From positions 152,440,726 to 152,504,725 of the forward strand of contig NC_088780.1 of the NCBI RefSeq assembly GCF_958450345.1: a stretch of DNA of 64,000 nucleotides, given 5' to 3'. The DNA comes from Calliphora vicina. Taxonomy: Eukaryota > Arthropoda > Insecta > Diptera > Calliphoridae. The position numbers and the translations under genes are program-made. The notes under the pieces were generated by a model. That model searched no databases, was not told the DNA's origin, and saw only the letters and a list, made by a program, of their open reading frames with translations. Of this stretch, positions 10,657 through 20,934 are shown in pieces. How positions within the stretch are numbered: position 1 is the first letter of the stretch; every line of letters starts with the position of its first letter.

Positions 10657-11650
10657 ACAAGTAGTCGGTCGGTCGAGCCCTGCCATAAGATACCCTACAC
10701 CTAGAAGATGATTATAAACAGTTCTCTTTTAAAATGTACAGTGGTGGCCAGGAATTTAAGACAAAAATTGTTTGCTAAATTCCACGTGATTGTCAATTAT
10801 TTTTTCAAATATTTCCACAAATATGTATGCATGAGGACTGTTTTAACACACAAGTGTGTTTTATTCGACTGTGTCAATTCATACATATTCACCACGAACA
10901 CATACGATTTTTCTACAACTTGACCAAAAATTTTTTTTTTAAATAATCATATTTTCTCACATTTATATCATTATATTTTTATTATTATAAAATATTCGGA
11001 CCAAATTTCGTTTTTTTAGTTCCATTAGTTTCGGTCATATCATGTTATTAACAGCGGATGTTCGCTGAGGTGGGTCAACGTATTTCCACATATATTTGTC
11101 CATATATGTTTTACCGATTTTTCCAAACATTTTTGAGAAACTAGAAACATTAATAATAATTTGCATACCCTTAGAGGTCCTTTTATTTTGGCTCTATCGC
11201 ACTTAAAATTCAGTTGATGAAAAAAATTCAAGTATTTGTCTTAAATTGGTGGCCACCACTGTATATGGGAGCTGGATTTAAATACCAAAATTTTTAAGAA
11301 ATCTCGTTAAAATGATTTTCAGAAGTGGGCCTCATATGGAAGCTATGACAAATTGTGGCCCGATCGTTATAAAATTTGGGGATATGACTTATTTTTATTA
11401 AATTTGATTGGAATACCAACATTTTGAAGAAATGTACGCTAGTTAAACTGATTTTCGGAAGTGGGCCTTATGACTAATTATGGACCGATCGTTACAAAAT
11501 TTGGTGGTGCGAGTTTGACTTGCATAAAACTTATTTGTGCTGAATTTCGTTTGGATATCTATATAACTTAGATATTTTGAGAGCTTAACTATTTTCAGAT
11601 AGGGCAATAGGGTTCTAACAAAATTCAATAGACTTCGTCCTTGGAGCAAT
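10657..11650 (-). mobile_element. HINE-A copy, decayed, split by TIR element K
   Basis: Reverse orientation. The 3' end is at 10657 (ACAAGTAGTCGGTCGG with its stem-loop, then ATACCCTACACC). The body continues after element K at 11264 with GGGAGCTGG, CAGAAGTGGGCC, TATGGACCGATCG, AAAACTTATTTG and CTTCGTCCTTGG, which are reverse-strand matches to HINE-A at 40249-40970. Strongly diverged. Confidence 0.55.
10739..11261. mobile_element. TIR element K, Tc1-type ends, TA duplication
   Basis: 523 bp, flanked by TA on both sides (10737-10738 and 11262-11263). The ends are inverted repeats of about 27 bp: CAGTGGTGGCCAGGAATTTA at the left and the complement of CAGTGGTGGCCACCAATTTA at the right, differing only at GG/CC. 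CAGTGGTGGCCA ends with TA duplications are typical of Tc1-type elements. No transposase remains, so it is non-autonomous or deleted. It lies inside an HINE-A copy and is therefore younger than it. Confidence 0.75.
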
Positions 11651-11689
11651 ATAATGTAATAAAGCTGGAAATAACATAACGTTATGTGA

Positions 11690-12190
11690 GACAAAATTAT
11701 CAGGAATAGTTTTAAAAAATTGATTTTAACTGTCCCTGAAAAGTAATGTTTTGAAATTACTGGTTCATTAACTTTTTAACAGCTCTCCATACCATTTTGA
11801 TTACCCGGAAGTAATTTAGTAACGTGTATAGAATAAACTCATATGCATATTAGGTTGCTATTGCCCTGAAAGACATTTTCAGCCTGTTTTCATATTCCTC
11901 ATATTTTACCATAGAAATTCAGTTGATAGAAAACTGTATCAACTGCATACTTCTACACTTACACACAATACAATTTACACATACTTATACAACATAAGCT
12001 AAAAAAGAATAACAGCAGATAAAAAAGCAAAAATAAAGGACGATTTTGCCTTTGGCGTTGTTACGATTTAATATCATTTCATTCATATACTCGTATATTA
12101 TTAACTCATTCATGTTGTATTTATGTTTTCAACTTGTAAATAAGAGTATGTGCAGCAGCAATAGCAGTCCTGTGTTGCATAGATTTTTCC
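11690..12190. other. No feature recognised
   Basis: AT-rich unique-looking sequence; no ORF or repeat family was identified. Confidence 0.45.
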
Positions 12191-12193
12191 CTA

Positions 12194-12541
12194 CACAGTG
12201 GGGCAGAATCAAAATTGTTTGAAAAAATAAATCAGCCATACCTAGATTGTCATGAAATAGGCGTAGCAGAGGAAAACAGACCACAAATGCCCCTCAGGTG
12301 CGATGCTGTAGGGTATCAAATTATGACATACTTGCGATAAAAAATTGTCAAGTGTTTCAAAATTTTGCTTGTCTGGATACCCCATAGCTCCGCTCCTGTA
12401 GAATCTTTGGAATCCGTTGTGAAAAATTAAATTCGAATACTCGTCTGCTATGCCTACATGGAATTTCTTGCCAATCGGATCAGCCAGTTAGCAATAGCAG
12501 ATTTATTTCCAAAAAAAAAAAATTGATTCTGCCCCACTGTG
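12194..12541. mobile_element. MITE G with perfect 19-bp TIRs beginning CACAGTG
   Basis: 348 bp. The left end CACAGTGGGGCAGAATCAA and the right end TTGATTCTGCCCCACTGTG are perfect reverse complements. The interior (ACCCCATAGCTCCGCTCCTG, ATCGGATCAGCCA, GATTTATTTCCAAAAA) recurs at 39980-40172. There is no convincing target duplication. The CACWRTG start resembles Transib ends, but no transposase or 5-bp GC-rich duplication supports that, so the superfamily stays open. Confidence 0.7.
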
Positions 12542-12544
12542 CAG

Positions 12545-13245
12545 TGTACAGCCTCAGCTTGTTTATAGTTTAGCAACAACAGTAGCAGCAGCAACCGTTG
12601 TATGTAATGGCTGGCAAGCAGCAACAATAAATGGGTGCAAAAATAAAATAATAAAATAATGTGCAACGTCGTGAAATGTCAACGACGGATATAAAATGAA
12701 TTTTCACGGATTTACGGATAATAAAATAAAAATACTCTTCCTGTTTTCTTTTTAACTCTACCACACACACATAAATATTAACAGTTGTTGTAAGTTCCTT
12801 CACAGACTGAAGGAGAAGCTCTACCAAACTCTGGCCATGGCTAACTATAGTCATTACAGGAATTAGTTGTTAGCTGTTGTCGTTGTTGGTGTAAATAGTA
12901 TTTGTATTTAACTTTAATGAGCTGACTATTGTCCTTTATTGTTTTATTATTGTTGCTCTTGCAATTTATGGTTGCGCATTAGTATTTTCAGTGAAGTTTA
13001 ACTTCATTCACAGTTCTTCACTTAAGGCAATTTGTTTCATTTTATTATTATGATCTAACTTATGAGCATACACATTTTTATGATGAGTGTAAAAAATAAG
13101 ATACAGATAGTTAAGTAAAATCATAGTTTTATCTTTAAATGGGAGGTCAATGGTAGTGAAAATAACTGTTTTATTACATACAGTTCATTTCAGGAAATAT
13201 TATTTTAGATTTGTTTGATTAGAATAAAGACAAAGAACTGTAATT
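12545..13245. other. No feature recognised; CAG/CAA-rich tracts
   Basis: Contains AACAACAGTAGCAGCAGCAA at 12575 and related trinucleotide-rich tracts. No ORF with family resemblance was seen. Confidence 0.45.
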
Positions 13246-13249
13246 GTTA

Positions 13250-13801
13250 TACTCGTAAATTTTATGGACCTATATTAAATGGGAGAAATAAGAAAAATTT
13301 AGATTTTTTGTCTCTTATGCGGTTTTTAAATTAACGATTTTTTTTGGAATTTTAACAGATTTTAAAATTTTAGATGTTTTTTTTAAATTCTAGTGATGAA
13401 ACTTATATTTTACAATATGATTATATCATCTAGTGATGAAAGTGACGTTGAACCAATTCCTAAACGATGCCGACATTCATTCAGTCATTCAGATTGATCA
13501 TAAATATTTACAGAATTTCCTTAAAAAATGTTTTGTTTAATTTTTGGATCATATTCAGTTTTTTCTGTGATTAATGAATTAATATTATATTTTTGTTTAT
13601 TTTTTTTTAAAGGCTTTTTGTTTTTACTGTTTAAGTAAATGAAATAAATATAGTTTTGTTGATTTTTTATGCGATTTTGCTTTGGTTTTTTAATTAAAAT
13701 TTGAATTTATGCGGTTTTTCAGAATTTTGGAACGAATCATTAGTCTTTGTAAGAATGCGATTTTTTTGGAACGCATCTATCGCATAAAACGAGACCTGAG
13801 T
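13250..13801 (+). mobile_element. Probable pogo/Tigger-type 3' end
   Basis: At 13425-13495 a frame reads SSSDESDVEPIPKRCRH, an acidic Ser/Asp/Glu C-terminus such as pogo/Tigger transposases have. The end near 13801, read inward on the minus strand, is CAGGTCTCGTTTTATGCGAT, resembling the CAGGCATACCTCGTTTTATT type of Tigger terminus. Related TTATGCGGTTTTT and TATGCGATTTT phrases repeat in the interior (13315, 13668, 13706). No left terminus or catalytic domain was found. The call rests on the terminus and the acidic tail. Confidence 0.4.
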
Positions 13802-13805
13802 GTAA

Positions 13806-13975
13806 CGTTATTGGCTTGATTGGTTATTTGGCTCTGATTCCATATGTTGCCTGAATTATGGGAAAAAGTCAGAGCTAACAATGGCCAATACTTTGATTAT
13901 ATTTATATTGTATAAAATTTCAAAATAAAAGTGAAACATTTCAAAAAATCTCAATTTCTGATTATTGCACCTGTT
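13806..13975 (+). mobile_element. mariner 3' end, relic 2
   Basis: TGGCTTGATTGG, CCATATGTTGCCTGAATTAT, GGGAAAAAGTCAGAGCTAAC and AATGGCCAATACTTTGATTA correspond to the end of the mariner transposase reading frame (...GIHMLPERWEKV.ANNGQYFD). The 3' UTR AAATTTCAAAATAAAAGTGA and part of the terminal region follow. Everything upstream is missing. Confidence 0.68.
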
Positions 13976-14044
13976 ATGGCTTAGCATGGAAACCGTATTT
14001 AAATTCGCCAATATCGATAAAGTTTTGTATTTGGTCACAAATTT

Positions 14045-14201
14045 GTAAAAATCAGAATCATTTTCTGAGTAGATTAAAAGATGTCCGTCTGTATGGTCCA
14101 AGGACGATGCCTATTAATACTGGCTGAAATCGGTACATTATTTCACCAAGCCCCCATACAAATGTCCTTCTTTTTCGGTCATAAATATTTATTTTATAAA
14201 G
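14045..14201 (+). mobile_element. HINE-A copy, left part, before the hAT insertion
   Basis: Starts within the family at GAATCATTTTCTGAGTAGAT, then GATGTCCGTCTG, GGCTGAAATCGGTACATTAT, CACCAAGCCCCCATACAAAT and GTATCTAC. It continues without loss at 16440, after the hAT element. The first part of the HINE, including its 5' end, is missing. Confidence 0.7.
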
Positions 14202-14209
14202 GTATCTAC
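14202..14209 (+). repeat. Target-site duplication of hAT, left copy (GTATCTAC)
   Basis: GTATCTAC occurs immediately before the TAGGGTATTC terminus and again immediately after the AATACCCTA terminus at 16432-16439. Eight base pairs is the size that hAT transposases generate. Confidence 0.85.
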
Positions 14210-14525
14210 TAGGGTATTCATTCGAGTAATGATCGTTCGATTAATCGAAAAATTTCTTACGAATAATTATTCGAACAATTTAAAAATGGCAATTTTCGAA
14301 TAACGAATAATTTGAACAATTTTATGTAGAATAATCGAATAAAACGAATAAATGTTTATATATATTTAAATTTATTAAATTGCTTAAAATTTTTCATAAT
14401 TCCAAATTTAAATAAGTAATAATGACTACAAAAATTGTATTGTTTCTGAAATTCAACAAATAACTAAAGATAAAGGGAATCTATCGATCACTGTAGATTA
14501 GTAGTCCGATAGCTCCTTCTATAAA

Positions 14526-15465
14526 TATGGTGCATTTCACGTCAAGTGAACCAACTTTTAAAATCGATGTCTTCCGATCTTCCGGGATGAAATTTGCACC
14601 AAGGTTAGACCTATTGGATAGTAATATTTCAACAAGATTGGTTAAGAACTCTCGGAGTTAGAGGGGGTCAAAATTTTACATTTTGGCCAAACATGTGATT
14701 TTTCTCATCCATGTAACTTATTACCTATTGTTCTTATATAAAAAGTGGCCCAAATAGTTTAGATAGCTATTTCTTCAATCTTTCGAAAAAAAAAAATTTA
14801 ATATCTTTTTTCCGAAATCAACTTTTTAGACTTTTTTTCAAAATGGGCCTTTGTTTTTCTTAAAATAAAGCTTAGATATTTTCCTTGAGAACCTATTTGT
14901 TCGCTTAGTGGGATGCGAGTTCGATATCTATCAAAAAAATATTTTGTTACTCAAAACATGCAATTTTTGACTTTTTTTGCAAAATCAAAAACTTTGTTGA
15001 CTTTTTTTCGAAATGGGCCCTCTTCTTAATACATTTTTTTTTGCTCAACAGAAAGCTCAGATATTTTCCTTGAAGAGCTATTTAGTCAAAATAAGCAATT
15101 TTAAATTTTTTTTTGCAAAATCTAACTTTTTTTAAAAATGGGCCCTTTTTTATTTTTTTTTTGTTTCAAAAGAAAGCTTTGGTCTATTCCTTTAAGATCT
15201 ATTTGGTTGCTTAGTGGGATGCAAGTGGGATATATAGCAAAATAAATGTTTTGTAACTCAAGCTATACAATTTCTTATTTTTTTTTTTTTTGGCAAAATC
15301 GAACTTTTTTCCAAAATGGGCCCTCTTTTTAATTCTTTTTTTTTTGCTCAAATGAAAGCTTAGGTCCATTCCTTTAAGAGCTTTTTGGTCTCTTAGTGGG
15401 ATGTGAGTCCCCATCGGAACACATCGATTTTAATAGTTGGTTCACTTGACGTGAAATCCCCCATA
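14526..15465 (+). mobile_element. TIR element C, full copy nested in hAT
   Basis: 940 bp with inverted ends of about 50 bp: left TATGGTGCATTTCACGTCAA (then GTGAACCAACTTTTAAAATC), right ending GGTTCACTTGACGTGAAATC and CCCCCATA. A candidate 6-bp duplication TATAAA lies at 14520-14525 and 15466-15471, though this is AT-rich and a TA duplication cannot be excluded. The interior is a series of diverged internal repeats: CAAAATGGGCCCT.CTTTTT, AGAAAGCTTAGGTC, TTTAAGAGCTATTTGGTCGCTTAGTGGGATG, about 150-180 bp apart. No ORF. Other copies are at 21180-21775 and 43855-44780, with a fragment at 9949. Confidence 0.75.
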
Positions 15466-15704
15466 TATAAATATTACTGCAAGAAATTACAATTCTAAAA
15501 ACAAGTCTTTCAAAATGTTTAAATTAGGACTTCAACCAATGAAAATAAAAGGTTCGGAATAAAATATTTGTTATTTAGTAAAAATTGTCTGTATAATTTT
15601 AGAATTGATTTCGGAAACAGAAGTTTTAGCGTCAAACATGAACATATGCTGTCGAAATAGTAGTAGAATCGCAATTAACAATCAAAATATTAACTTAGCT
15701 TAAA

Positions 15705-16230
15705 GTGGTGTTGAATGTGATGGTGATTGAGGATGACATTTATAATGATTACATTGAAATAGACGAAGGCCGTGATCTTAAAATATATATAAGTTATATA
15801 AATCTAATGATAAACAAAATATGCGTATTTATAAATGCGTCAATCATGCATTGTCTGACGTTCACTGACAATGATATCAAACTTTGGACAGATTTGTGTA
15901 ATTCCCTAAGATTAAGCAAAGATTTGGCAATGTTGATAGAGCTTGAGGGTATAATACAATTTGTTATAAATAATTTAGAAAAACTGAATAATTGATTTCC
16001 TAAAGAATTAGTTACTCATCTTAAAACCCGTATTAATGAACTACATAAAAAAGTTCTTAATACGTTTATATTGTATTTGAATTCAGGATCATGTCCAACA
16101 TAGCTCCAAAACGGAATCTAAAGAGTTTGCTAGTCCATTGTGTTTTAGATTGTTCGGGAGGGAAACTGATCAGAATATTTCTGATGAAAATTTAATGATG
16201 GATATTGTTTTCGAATGTTTTTGAACATTA
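15705..16230 (+). pseudogene. hAT transposase remnant
   Basis: An open frame of 96 codons (15705-15992) includes INKICVFINASIMHCLTFTD, DIKLWTDLCNSLRLSKDLAM and ends LEKLNN, followed after a stop by FPKELVTHLKTRINELHKKV. The 'LT..D..LW..LC..L' part resembles the hAT region before the dimerisation domain ('LT..EW.LL..L..VL.PF..AT'). Around 16110-16200, SKTESKEFASPLCFRLFGRE and ISDENLMMDIVF continue in the same element and are shared with 45240-45370. The DDE-type core and BED finger were not found, so it is inactive. Confidence 0.5.
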
Positions 16231-16431
16231 TCAAAACTTGAATTGTTAACTTTAATGTAATTTTTTGTTTTTCTTAGCAATAACATATTAAAAAAAAACT
16301 ACATCATAACTTCATTCTTTACATTTTTAAAAATATTTATATTATTCCAATAATTCGATTAGTTTTAAACGTGTGATTGAATTATTAAAATTTTTCGAAC
16401 CAGAGAAAAATCGAATAATTTAAATACCCTA

Positions 16432-16660
16432 GTATCTACACAAATTTCGCTCCAATAATGTTTTATATATACAAATTTCATGTGACCTAATTTTATGATG
16501 ATCGGTCTGTAATTAGTCATAGCTCCCATAAAAGGCCCGCTTCCGAAAATGACTTTAACGAAAATAACTTATTGAAACTTTAAAAGAAAAATTTGTTTGC
16601 TCATTCACTTAGTGTAGGGTATTATATGGTAAGGATTGACCGACCATACTTTTTAGCTTG
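16432..16660 (+). mobile_element. HINE-A copy, right part, after the hAT insertion
   Basis: Starts with the second GTATCTAC and continues the HINE-A sequence: CGCTCCAATAATG, TGATGATCGGTCTGTAATTA, CATAGCTCCCATA, CCGCTTCCGAAAATGACTTT, TTCACTTAGTGTAGGGTATT, then the 3' stem-loop with GACCGACCATAC. It is the continuation of 14045-14201. Confidence 0.72.
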
Positions 16661-16664
16661 TTCA

Positions 16665-17740
16665 TCCTCATTTGAATCACTTATTTGAATCGAAAACAAC
16701 CATACAAAATTGATATGAAATATGTAACCTCTCAGATACAATTTCATGACTATCTCAAATACGAAATTTTAATTTTTCAAAATGTCCAACCTATCCGACT
16801 TATGTAATTTTGTCTGGACGTAGGATTTTAGATATTGGGATCATCGAATATCCTTATTGGACATACGTAAGGTTATTGCAATCAATTACTATTTGTTAAG
16901 AAAAATCAAACCTAAATTTGAATTCTTTTATATATTTTATTTGATCAAACTAAACCTTTGAAAAACAAATAAAACTTTGACTTTTAGGCTGCATTATTAA
17001 ACATACTACAAAATATACAAATGTACATATGTATGTACTTTTTATTGCTATTTATTATTGCATTTCGACAAAGTAAAACGAAAACAAAACCTTGCTAAAA
17101 AAAATCACATGTTATAAAACCAATTAAAATAAATACGCATAAAATACAGCAGCAGTAGAAACAAAAACAAAAATTTCTTATTTATTAAAACTTTTTCTCG
17201 ATATTATAAAAGAACAAAAATACATACATATAAAAATAACATAATAACAGAAATAAACTTTTAAATAAATCCCATAAATACAAACATTTCTGTTGTTGTT
17301 GTTACCCTGACTTAACAAGCAAAGCCGTAACAGCAACAACAACAGAAAAGCCAATCAAAGGGCAATCAATTATTATTGCACAATCCAACGAATTACAAAA
17401 AAAAAAACAAAAAACACAAAACAAAGTTTTAACCCTCAACAACCAAAACCGAGAGTATGAACCAAACAATTGCAAAATTTCTCTATTCCAATTCCGATTC
17501 TCCGTAAAGCAACAGCACACATGACTAAATCTTTAAATTCATACGAATATCAAAATTAAAACAATAAAATACAACAAATAAAATCTCTAGCTTTTCTCTT
17601 AGTCAAATAAAATAAATTTTATAGATATTTATTCATTCTATTGCCACCTTCAACACTTATATAATAATTGTATGCATCACCACCAACCCTGCGGTTCATG
17701 ATACTAGGACTCGTGCCTAGGGAAAGCTTTTGCAAATTCA
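16665..17740. other. No feature recognised; A-rich, GTTGTTGTTGTT tract
   Basis: AT-rich with a (GTT)4 tract at about 17290 and CAACAACAACAG near 17335. No gene or known repeat was recognised. Confidence 0.45.
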
Positions 17741-17744
17741 TGTG

Positions 17745-18028
17745 GCTGAACTTATAATCATTAGGTTGACACCTTTATAGTGCAGTTTTGTCCTATCAAT
17801 TGGCTGACTCCATTATATATTTTTGGTCATTTGACAGGAATCTTCTCCTTGTATTGCAGAGAGAAGACAATTGGTTACTTTATACATCCCAGGTAATCTA
17901 GCATGTAGACAAATTGTCCCTGATGTGCCTATAAGTAATCTACAGTGTAGTCACTTTAAACGTTTTGTGATAGTAATAAAGTACAAACTGCAAATTGTGT
18001 TGATATAATTCTCATACAGTTTATTTTT
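17745..18028 (+). repeat. Dispersed repeat E, copy 1 left part
   Basis: AATTGGTTACTTTATACATC, CCCAGGTAATCTAGC, GTAGTCACTTTAAACG, AATTGTGTTGATATAAT and ATACAGTTTATTTT are shared with 27880-28080. The copy is cut at 18028 by an HINE-A and continues at 18757. Confidence 0.65.
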
Positions 18029-18755
18029 ATATCCTACACCACCATAGTGGGGAGGGTATTATGCGTTTGTGCAGATGTTTGTAAGGCCCAAAAATATTAG
18101 TCTATTAAAGTATACCGATCGACTTAGAATCACTTTCTGAGTCGATTAAAAGATGTCCGTCCGTCTGGTTGGCTGGCTGGCTGTCCATGTAAACCTTGTG
18201 CGCAGAGTACAGGTCGCAATTTTGAAGATATTTCGATCAAATTTGGTAGATATTATTTTCTCGGCCCAAGGACCCAGCCTACTGAAACTGGCTGCAATCC
18301 GTCCATTATTTCACCTAGCCCCCATACAAATGTCCTTCCGAAATTGGACTTTATCGGTCATAAATGTTTAATTTATAAATGTATCTCCACAAATTGCGCT
18401 CCAAATAAGTTTTATATATACAAAATTTATGTCACCAAATTTTGTTATGATCGGTCCATAATTAGTCATAGCTCCCATATAGACCCGCTTCCGAAAATCA
18501 CTTTAACGTGCATAAATCGCTTAAAAATATTGGTATACTCACAAAGTTCAACATAGTAAACTTTCATATAGACATAAATCACACGACCTAATTTCATGGT
18601 GATCGGTCCATAATTGGTCATAGCCCCCATATAAGGCCCACTTCCGAAAATTACTCAAAAATATAAATTATTGAAATTTTAAAAGAAAAATGTTTTTGCT
18701 CTTTTACTTAGTGTAGGGTATTATATGGTCGGGCTTGACCGAACATAATATTCTT
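18029..18755 (+). mobile_element. HINE-A copy 1 (near full length)
   Basis: Starts ATATCCTACACCACCATAGTGG with the hairpin partner AGGGTATTAT, then GTCCGTCCGTCTGG and GGCTGGCTGGCTGTCCATGT. Three partial internal repeats follow, each with TCGGTCCAT...CCCATA and CTTCCGAAA. It ends with TTAGTGTAGGGTATTATATG and a stem-loop GGTCGGGCTTGACCGAAC. The 5' end ATACCCTACAC (here ATATCCTACAC) and the subterminal GTGTAGGGTAT are reverse complements. The short ORFs across it are family-wide chance frames and not genes. Confidence 0.75.
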
Positions 18756-18756
18756 G

Positions 18757-19032
18757 ATACTTTGGATTTGTTTAGAAGCAATCGTTTATTGGACTGTCTA
18801 TGATATGTCTTTTTAGCATCCGTACATGTTAAAATAACTAGTTATGTAGCTGATCAAGTAACCAATTAGGTAGCTAGTAAAGTAACTAACGTTATGTAAC
18901 CAGTATGTGAATCCTATATACGTGTTAAAATAACTAGTGACTTAGCTATTGAAGTAACTAGTTCCCACCCTAAATAAATTTGTAAAATCACTAGTTCGTG
19001 ACTTTTCCTAGAACAGCTGGGAAGTTTCAAAA
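18757..19032 (+). repeat. Dispersed repeat E, copy 1 right part
   Basis: GGACTGTCTATGA, AATAACTAGTTATGTAGCTG, ATCAAGTAACCAATTAGGTA, CACCCTAAATAA and AAATCACTAGTTCG match 28235-28530. Internal ACTAGTTA/GTAACCA phrases repeat at short intervals. Confidence 0.65.
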
Positions 19033-19034
19033 AA

Positions 19035-19570
19035 TACTGTTATTAAATTCTAAACACACCCTCTCGCTCTCTACTACACCAACAAAAGTCTTCAATTTGA
19101 ACTCACAAAAAACTTTTAATTGCTTCAAGAAAATCTGTGAATGTACGAGTATTAGTTTAAGTGATTAGTGGAAGTAAATGTAATAGTAAAGAGTAAGTTT
19201 TAGTTTTCATAGTACATAATAGAATTTATGTATTAGCTAGAGTGAAAGTGTATCTATGTTGCTATGTCTTGATAATAGTCTCAAAGAAATAAATATGCAA
19301 AGTAAGCTATTTTTATGTACATAATATACACATAGATAAAATCATTACCATGTAATGATATCAAAACTTTAAAACGTTCAACGTAGTAACTAACCAGTCA
19401 TACATACATACATACATATATGGGATATTTCGTATTTGTTTAATAACTGTCGATGAAGAAGCACTTGCCAATTTTCGAAACAAAAACTAAATATTTATAA
19501 AAAAAATTACGATATTCAACGCTACGACACCGATTGTGAATTGGCAATAGTTTTATACCAAGCCCGAATT
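19035..19570. other. No feature recognised
   Basis: AT-rich; a CATACATACATACATA run lies near 19400. No gene or known repeat was recognised. Confidence 0.45.
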
Positions 19571-19572
19571 GC

Positions 19573-20157
19573 TATACCCTACACCATAGTGCAGAGGGTA
19601 TTATGTGTTTGTGGTGATGGCGATTAAACGTTGTCCGTACTTCCGCTCGTCTGGCTGGCGCAAAGTACAGGTCGAAATTTTGAAGATATTTCGATAAAAT
19701 TTAGCACATACAATTGTTTCTGCCCAAGCACGAAACCTATTGAAACTGACTGAAATCGGTCCATTATTTCACCTAGCCCCCATACAAATGTCCTTCCGAA
19801 ATTGGACTTTATCTTAATCTTAATCTTAATTTCTCTCCAAATAAGTTTTACATATACGGAATTCATGACACCTAATTTAGTGATGATTGGTCCATAATTA
19901 GTGACCTGCTTCTGAAATTCACTTCTACGAGCGTAAATCTCTTAAAAATTTTGGAATACACATACAACTCAACAAAATTAACTTTCATATAGACATAAAT
20001 TAAATGACCTGATTCAATGTCGATCGGTAATTAATTAGTCATAGCTCCCATATAAGGCCCACTTCCGAAAATCATTCACGAAAAAGAAAAATATTTTTCC
20101 ACATTTACTTAGTGTAGGATATTATATGGCCGGTCTTGACGGACCGTACTTTTTTAC
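19573..20157 (+). mobile_element. HINE-A copy 2, internally shortened
   Basis: Starts ATACCCTACACCATAGTG with AGGGTATTATG, lacks about 60 bp before GATTAAACGTTGTCCGT, then follows the family through ATCGGTCCATTATTTCACCT and CTCCCATATAAGGCCC to TTAGTGTAGGATATTATATG and the stem-loop GGTCTTGACGGACC. It ends close to 20157. Confidence 0.72.
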
Positions 20158-20264
20158 TTCTTTTGTAATATGTTAGAAAATGTTTACCATAACTGAACTG
20201 AATTATGAATGATTCAGTATATTTTTATCAAAGTTATTAAAGATATTACAATATCATCGATTTG

Positions 20265-20389
20265 TTGTTGCATATTTTGTTATAAATGCATATTTTTCTT
20301 TTAAATGCATATATTAAGCATATTTTTTCCATTTTATTGCATATTTAATTTTCTTTGGATATATTTTTATATCAGTGTACACAATACAT
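20265..20389 (+). repeat. GCATATTTT-rich repeat, left part
   Basis: GCATATTTT, GCATATTTTTC, GCATATATTAAGCATATTTT and GCATATTTAATTTTC follow one another. The same phrase resumes at 20960-21050, with repeat F and an HINE-A fragment in between. Confidence 0.45.
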
Positions 20390-20700
20390 TAGACCGTACC
20401 TCAAAAAAATCCTTGTACACCCCTATATAATGTATTTCTGCAAGACAGTTACGAACAATTTTTTTTTGCCGAACGTAGGGATCGCCTTTTTACATTTTTC
20501 GTTATAACTTTGCCATTTACAGTCGGATGTTAAAATATGATATATCAATATTTTTGTCTCGGGAAGACCAATGTTTTGCTCTAAGGGCCATATACCTCTA
20601 GTATTTATCCAATAGATCTTTCTTCCTACCACCCTAATTTCAGAAAATTAATGCTTGCAAGAAATCATGAAACTTTTGCTAACGAAGTAATTCGATAACA
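20390..20700 (+). repeat. Dispersed repeat F, copy 2
   Basis: Matches 10370-10620 through TATAATGTATTTCTG, ATCGCCTTTTTACATTTTTC, ATTTACAGTCGGATGTTAAA, CCTACCACCCTAATTTCAGA and TTTTGCTAACGAAGTAATTC. It contains about 45 bp (20438-20485) absent from copy 1. Confidence 0.6.
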
Positions 20701-20739
20701 CCTGCAGAACAGTATGTATTTACCGACGGATGTATAAAT

Positions 20740-20880
20740 ATGATGTAACGATATCGTGTCTTTTTGTCAAAGATAATTCGACAAAATTTGGTACAACCTT
20801 TTCTATTGCTCCTAGGACGAAGTCTATTGACTTTGGTTAGAATCGGTCCATTATTTCTCCTATCCCCCATATAAGTTATT
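20740..20880 (+). mobile_element. HINE-A-related fragment
   Basis: AATTCGACAAAATTTGGTAC, CCTAGGACGAAGTCTATTGA, AGAATCGGTCCATTATTTCT and CCTATCCCCCATATAAG correspond to the middle of HINE-A, strongly diverged. Confidence 0.5.
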
Positions 20881-20934
20881 TACGATTAGTGAAATTTATA
20901 TTTTTCGTTTATTAATAATTATTAAAAACTATAT

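Larger units (their letters stand above)
14210..16431 (+). mobile_element. hAT-superfamily element, decayed, with 8-bp TSD
   Basis: 2222 bp between perfect 8-bp duplications. The left terminus TAGGGTATTCATTCGA and the right terminus, read inward as TAGGGTATTTAAATTATTCG, are imperfect inverted repeats, with TTCGAATAA-type subterminal motifs on both sides. Internal sequence contains remnants of a transposase reading frame (15705-16230) and a nested TIR element (14526-15465). A shorter relative lies at 45161-45482. It inserted into an HINE-A copy: joining 14201 to 16432 gives GTATCTACACAAATT, against GTATCTCCACAAATT in the undisturbed copy at about 18383. Confidence 0.8.

Noticed and set aside
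12194..12541. Firm assignment of MITE G to Transib
   Set aside because: Only the CACAGTG start fits; there is no 5-bp duplication and no transposase.
18153..18556. Overlapping short ORFs (about 70 codons) repeated at 18153, 47894, 54338 and 40675
   Set aside because: They recur only because HINE-A copies share sequence. Frames differ between copies and carry no domain.
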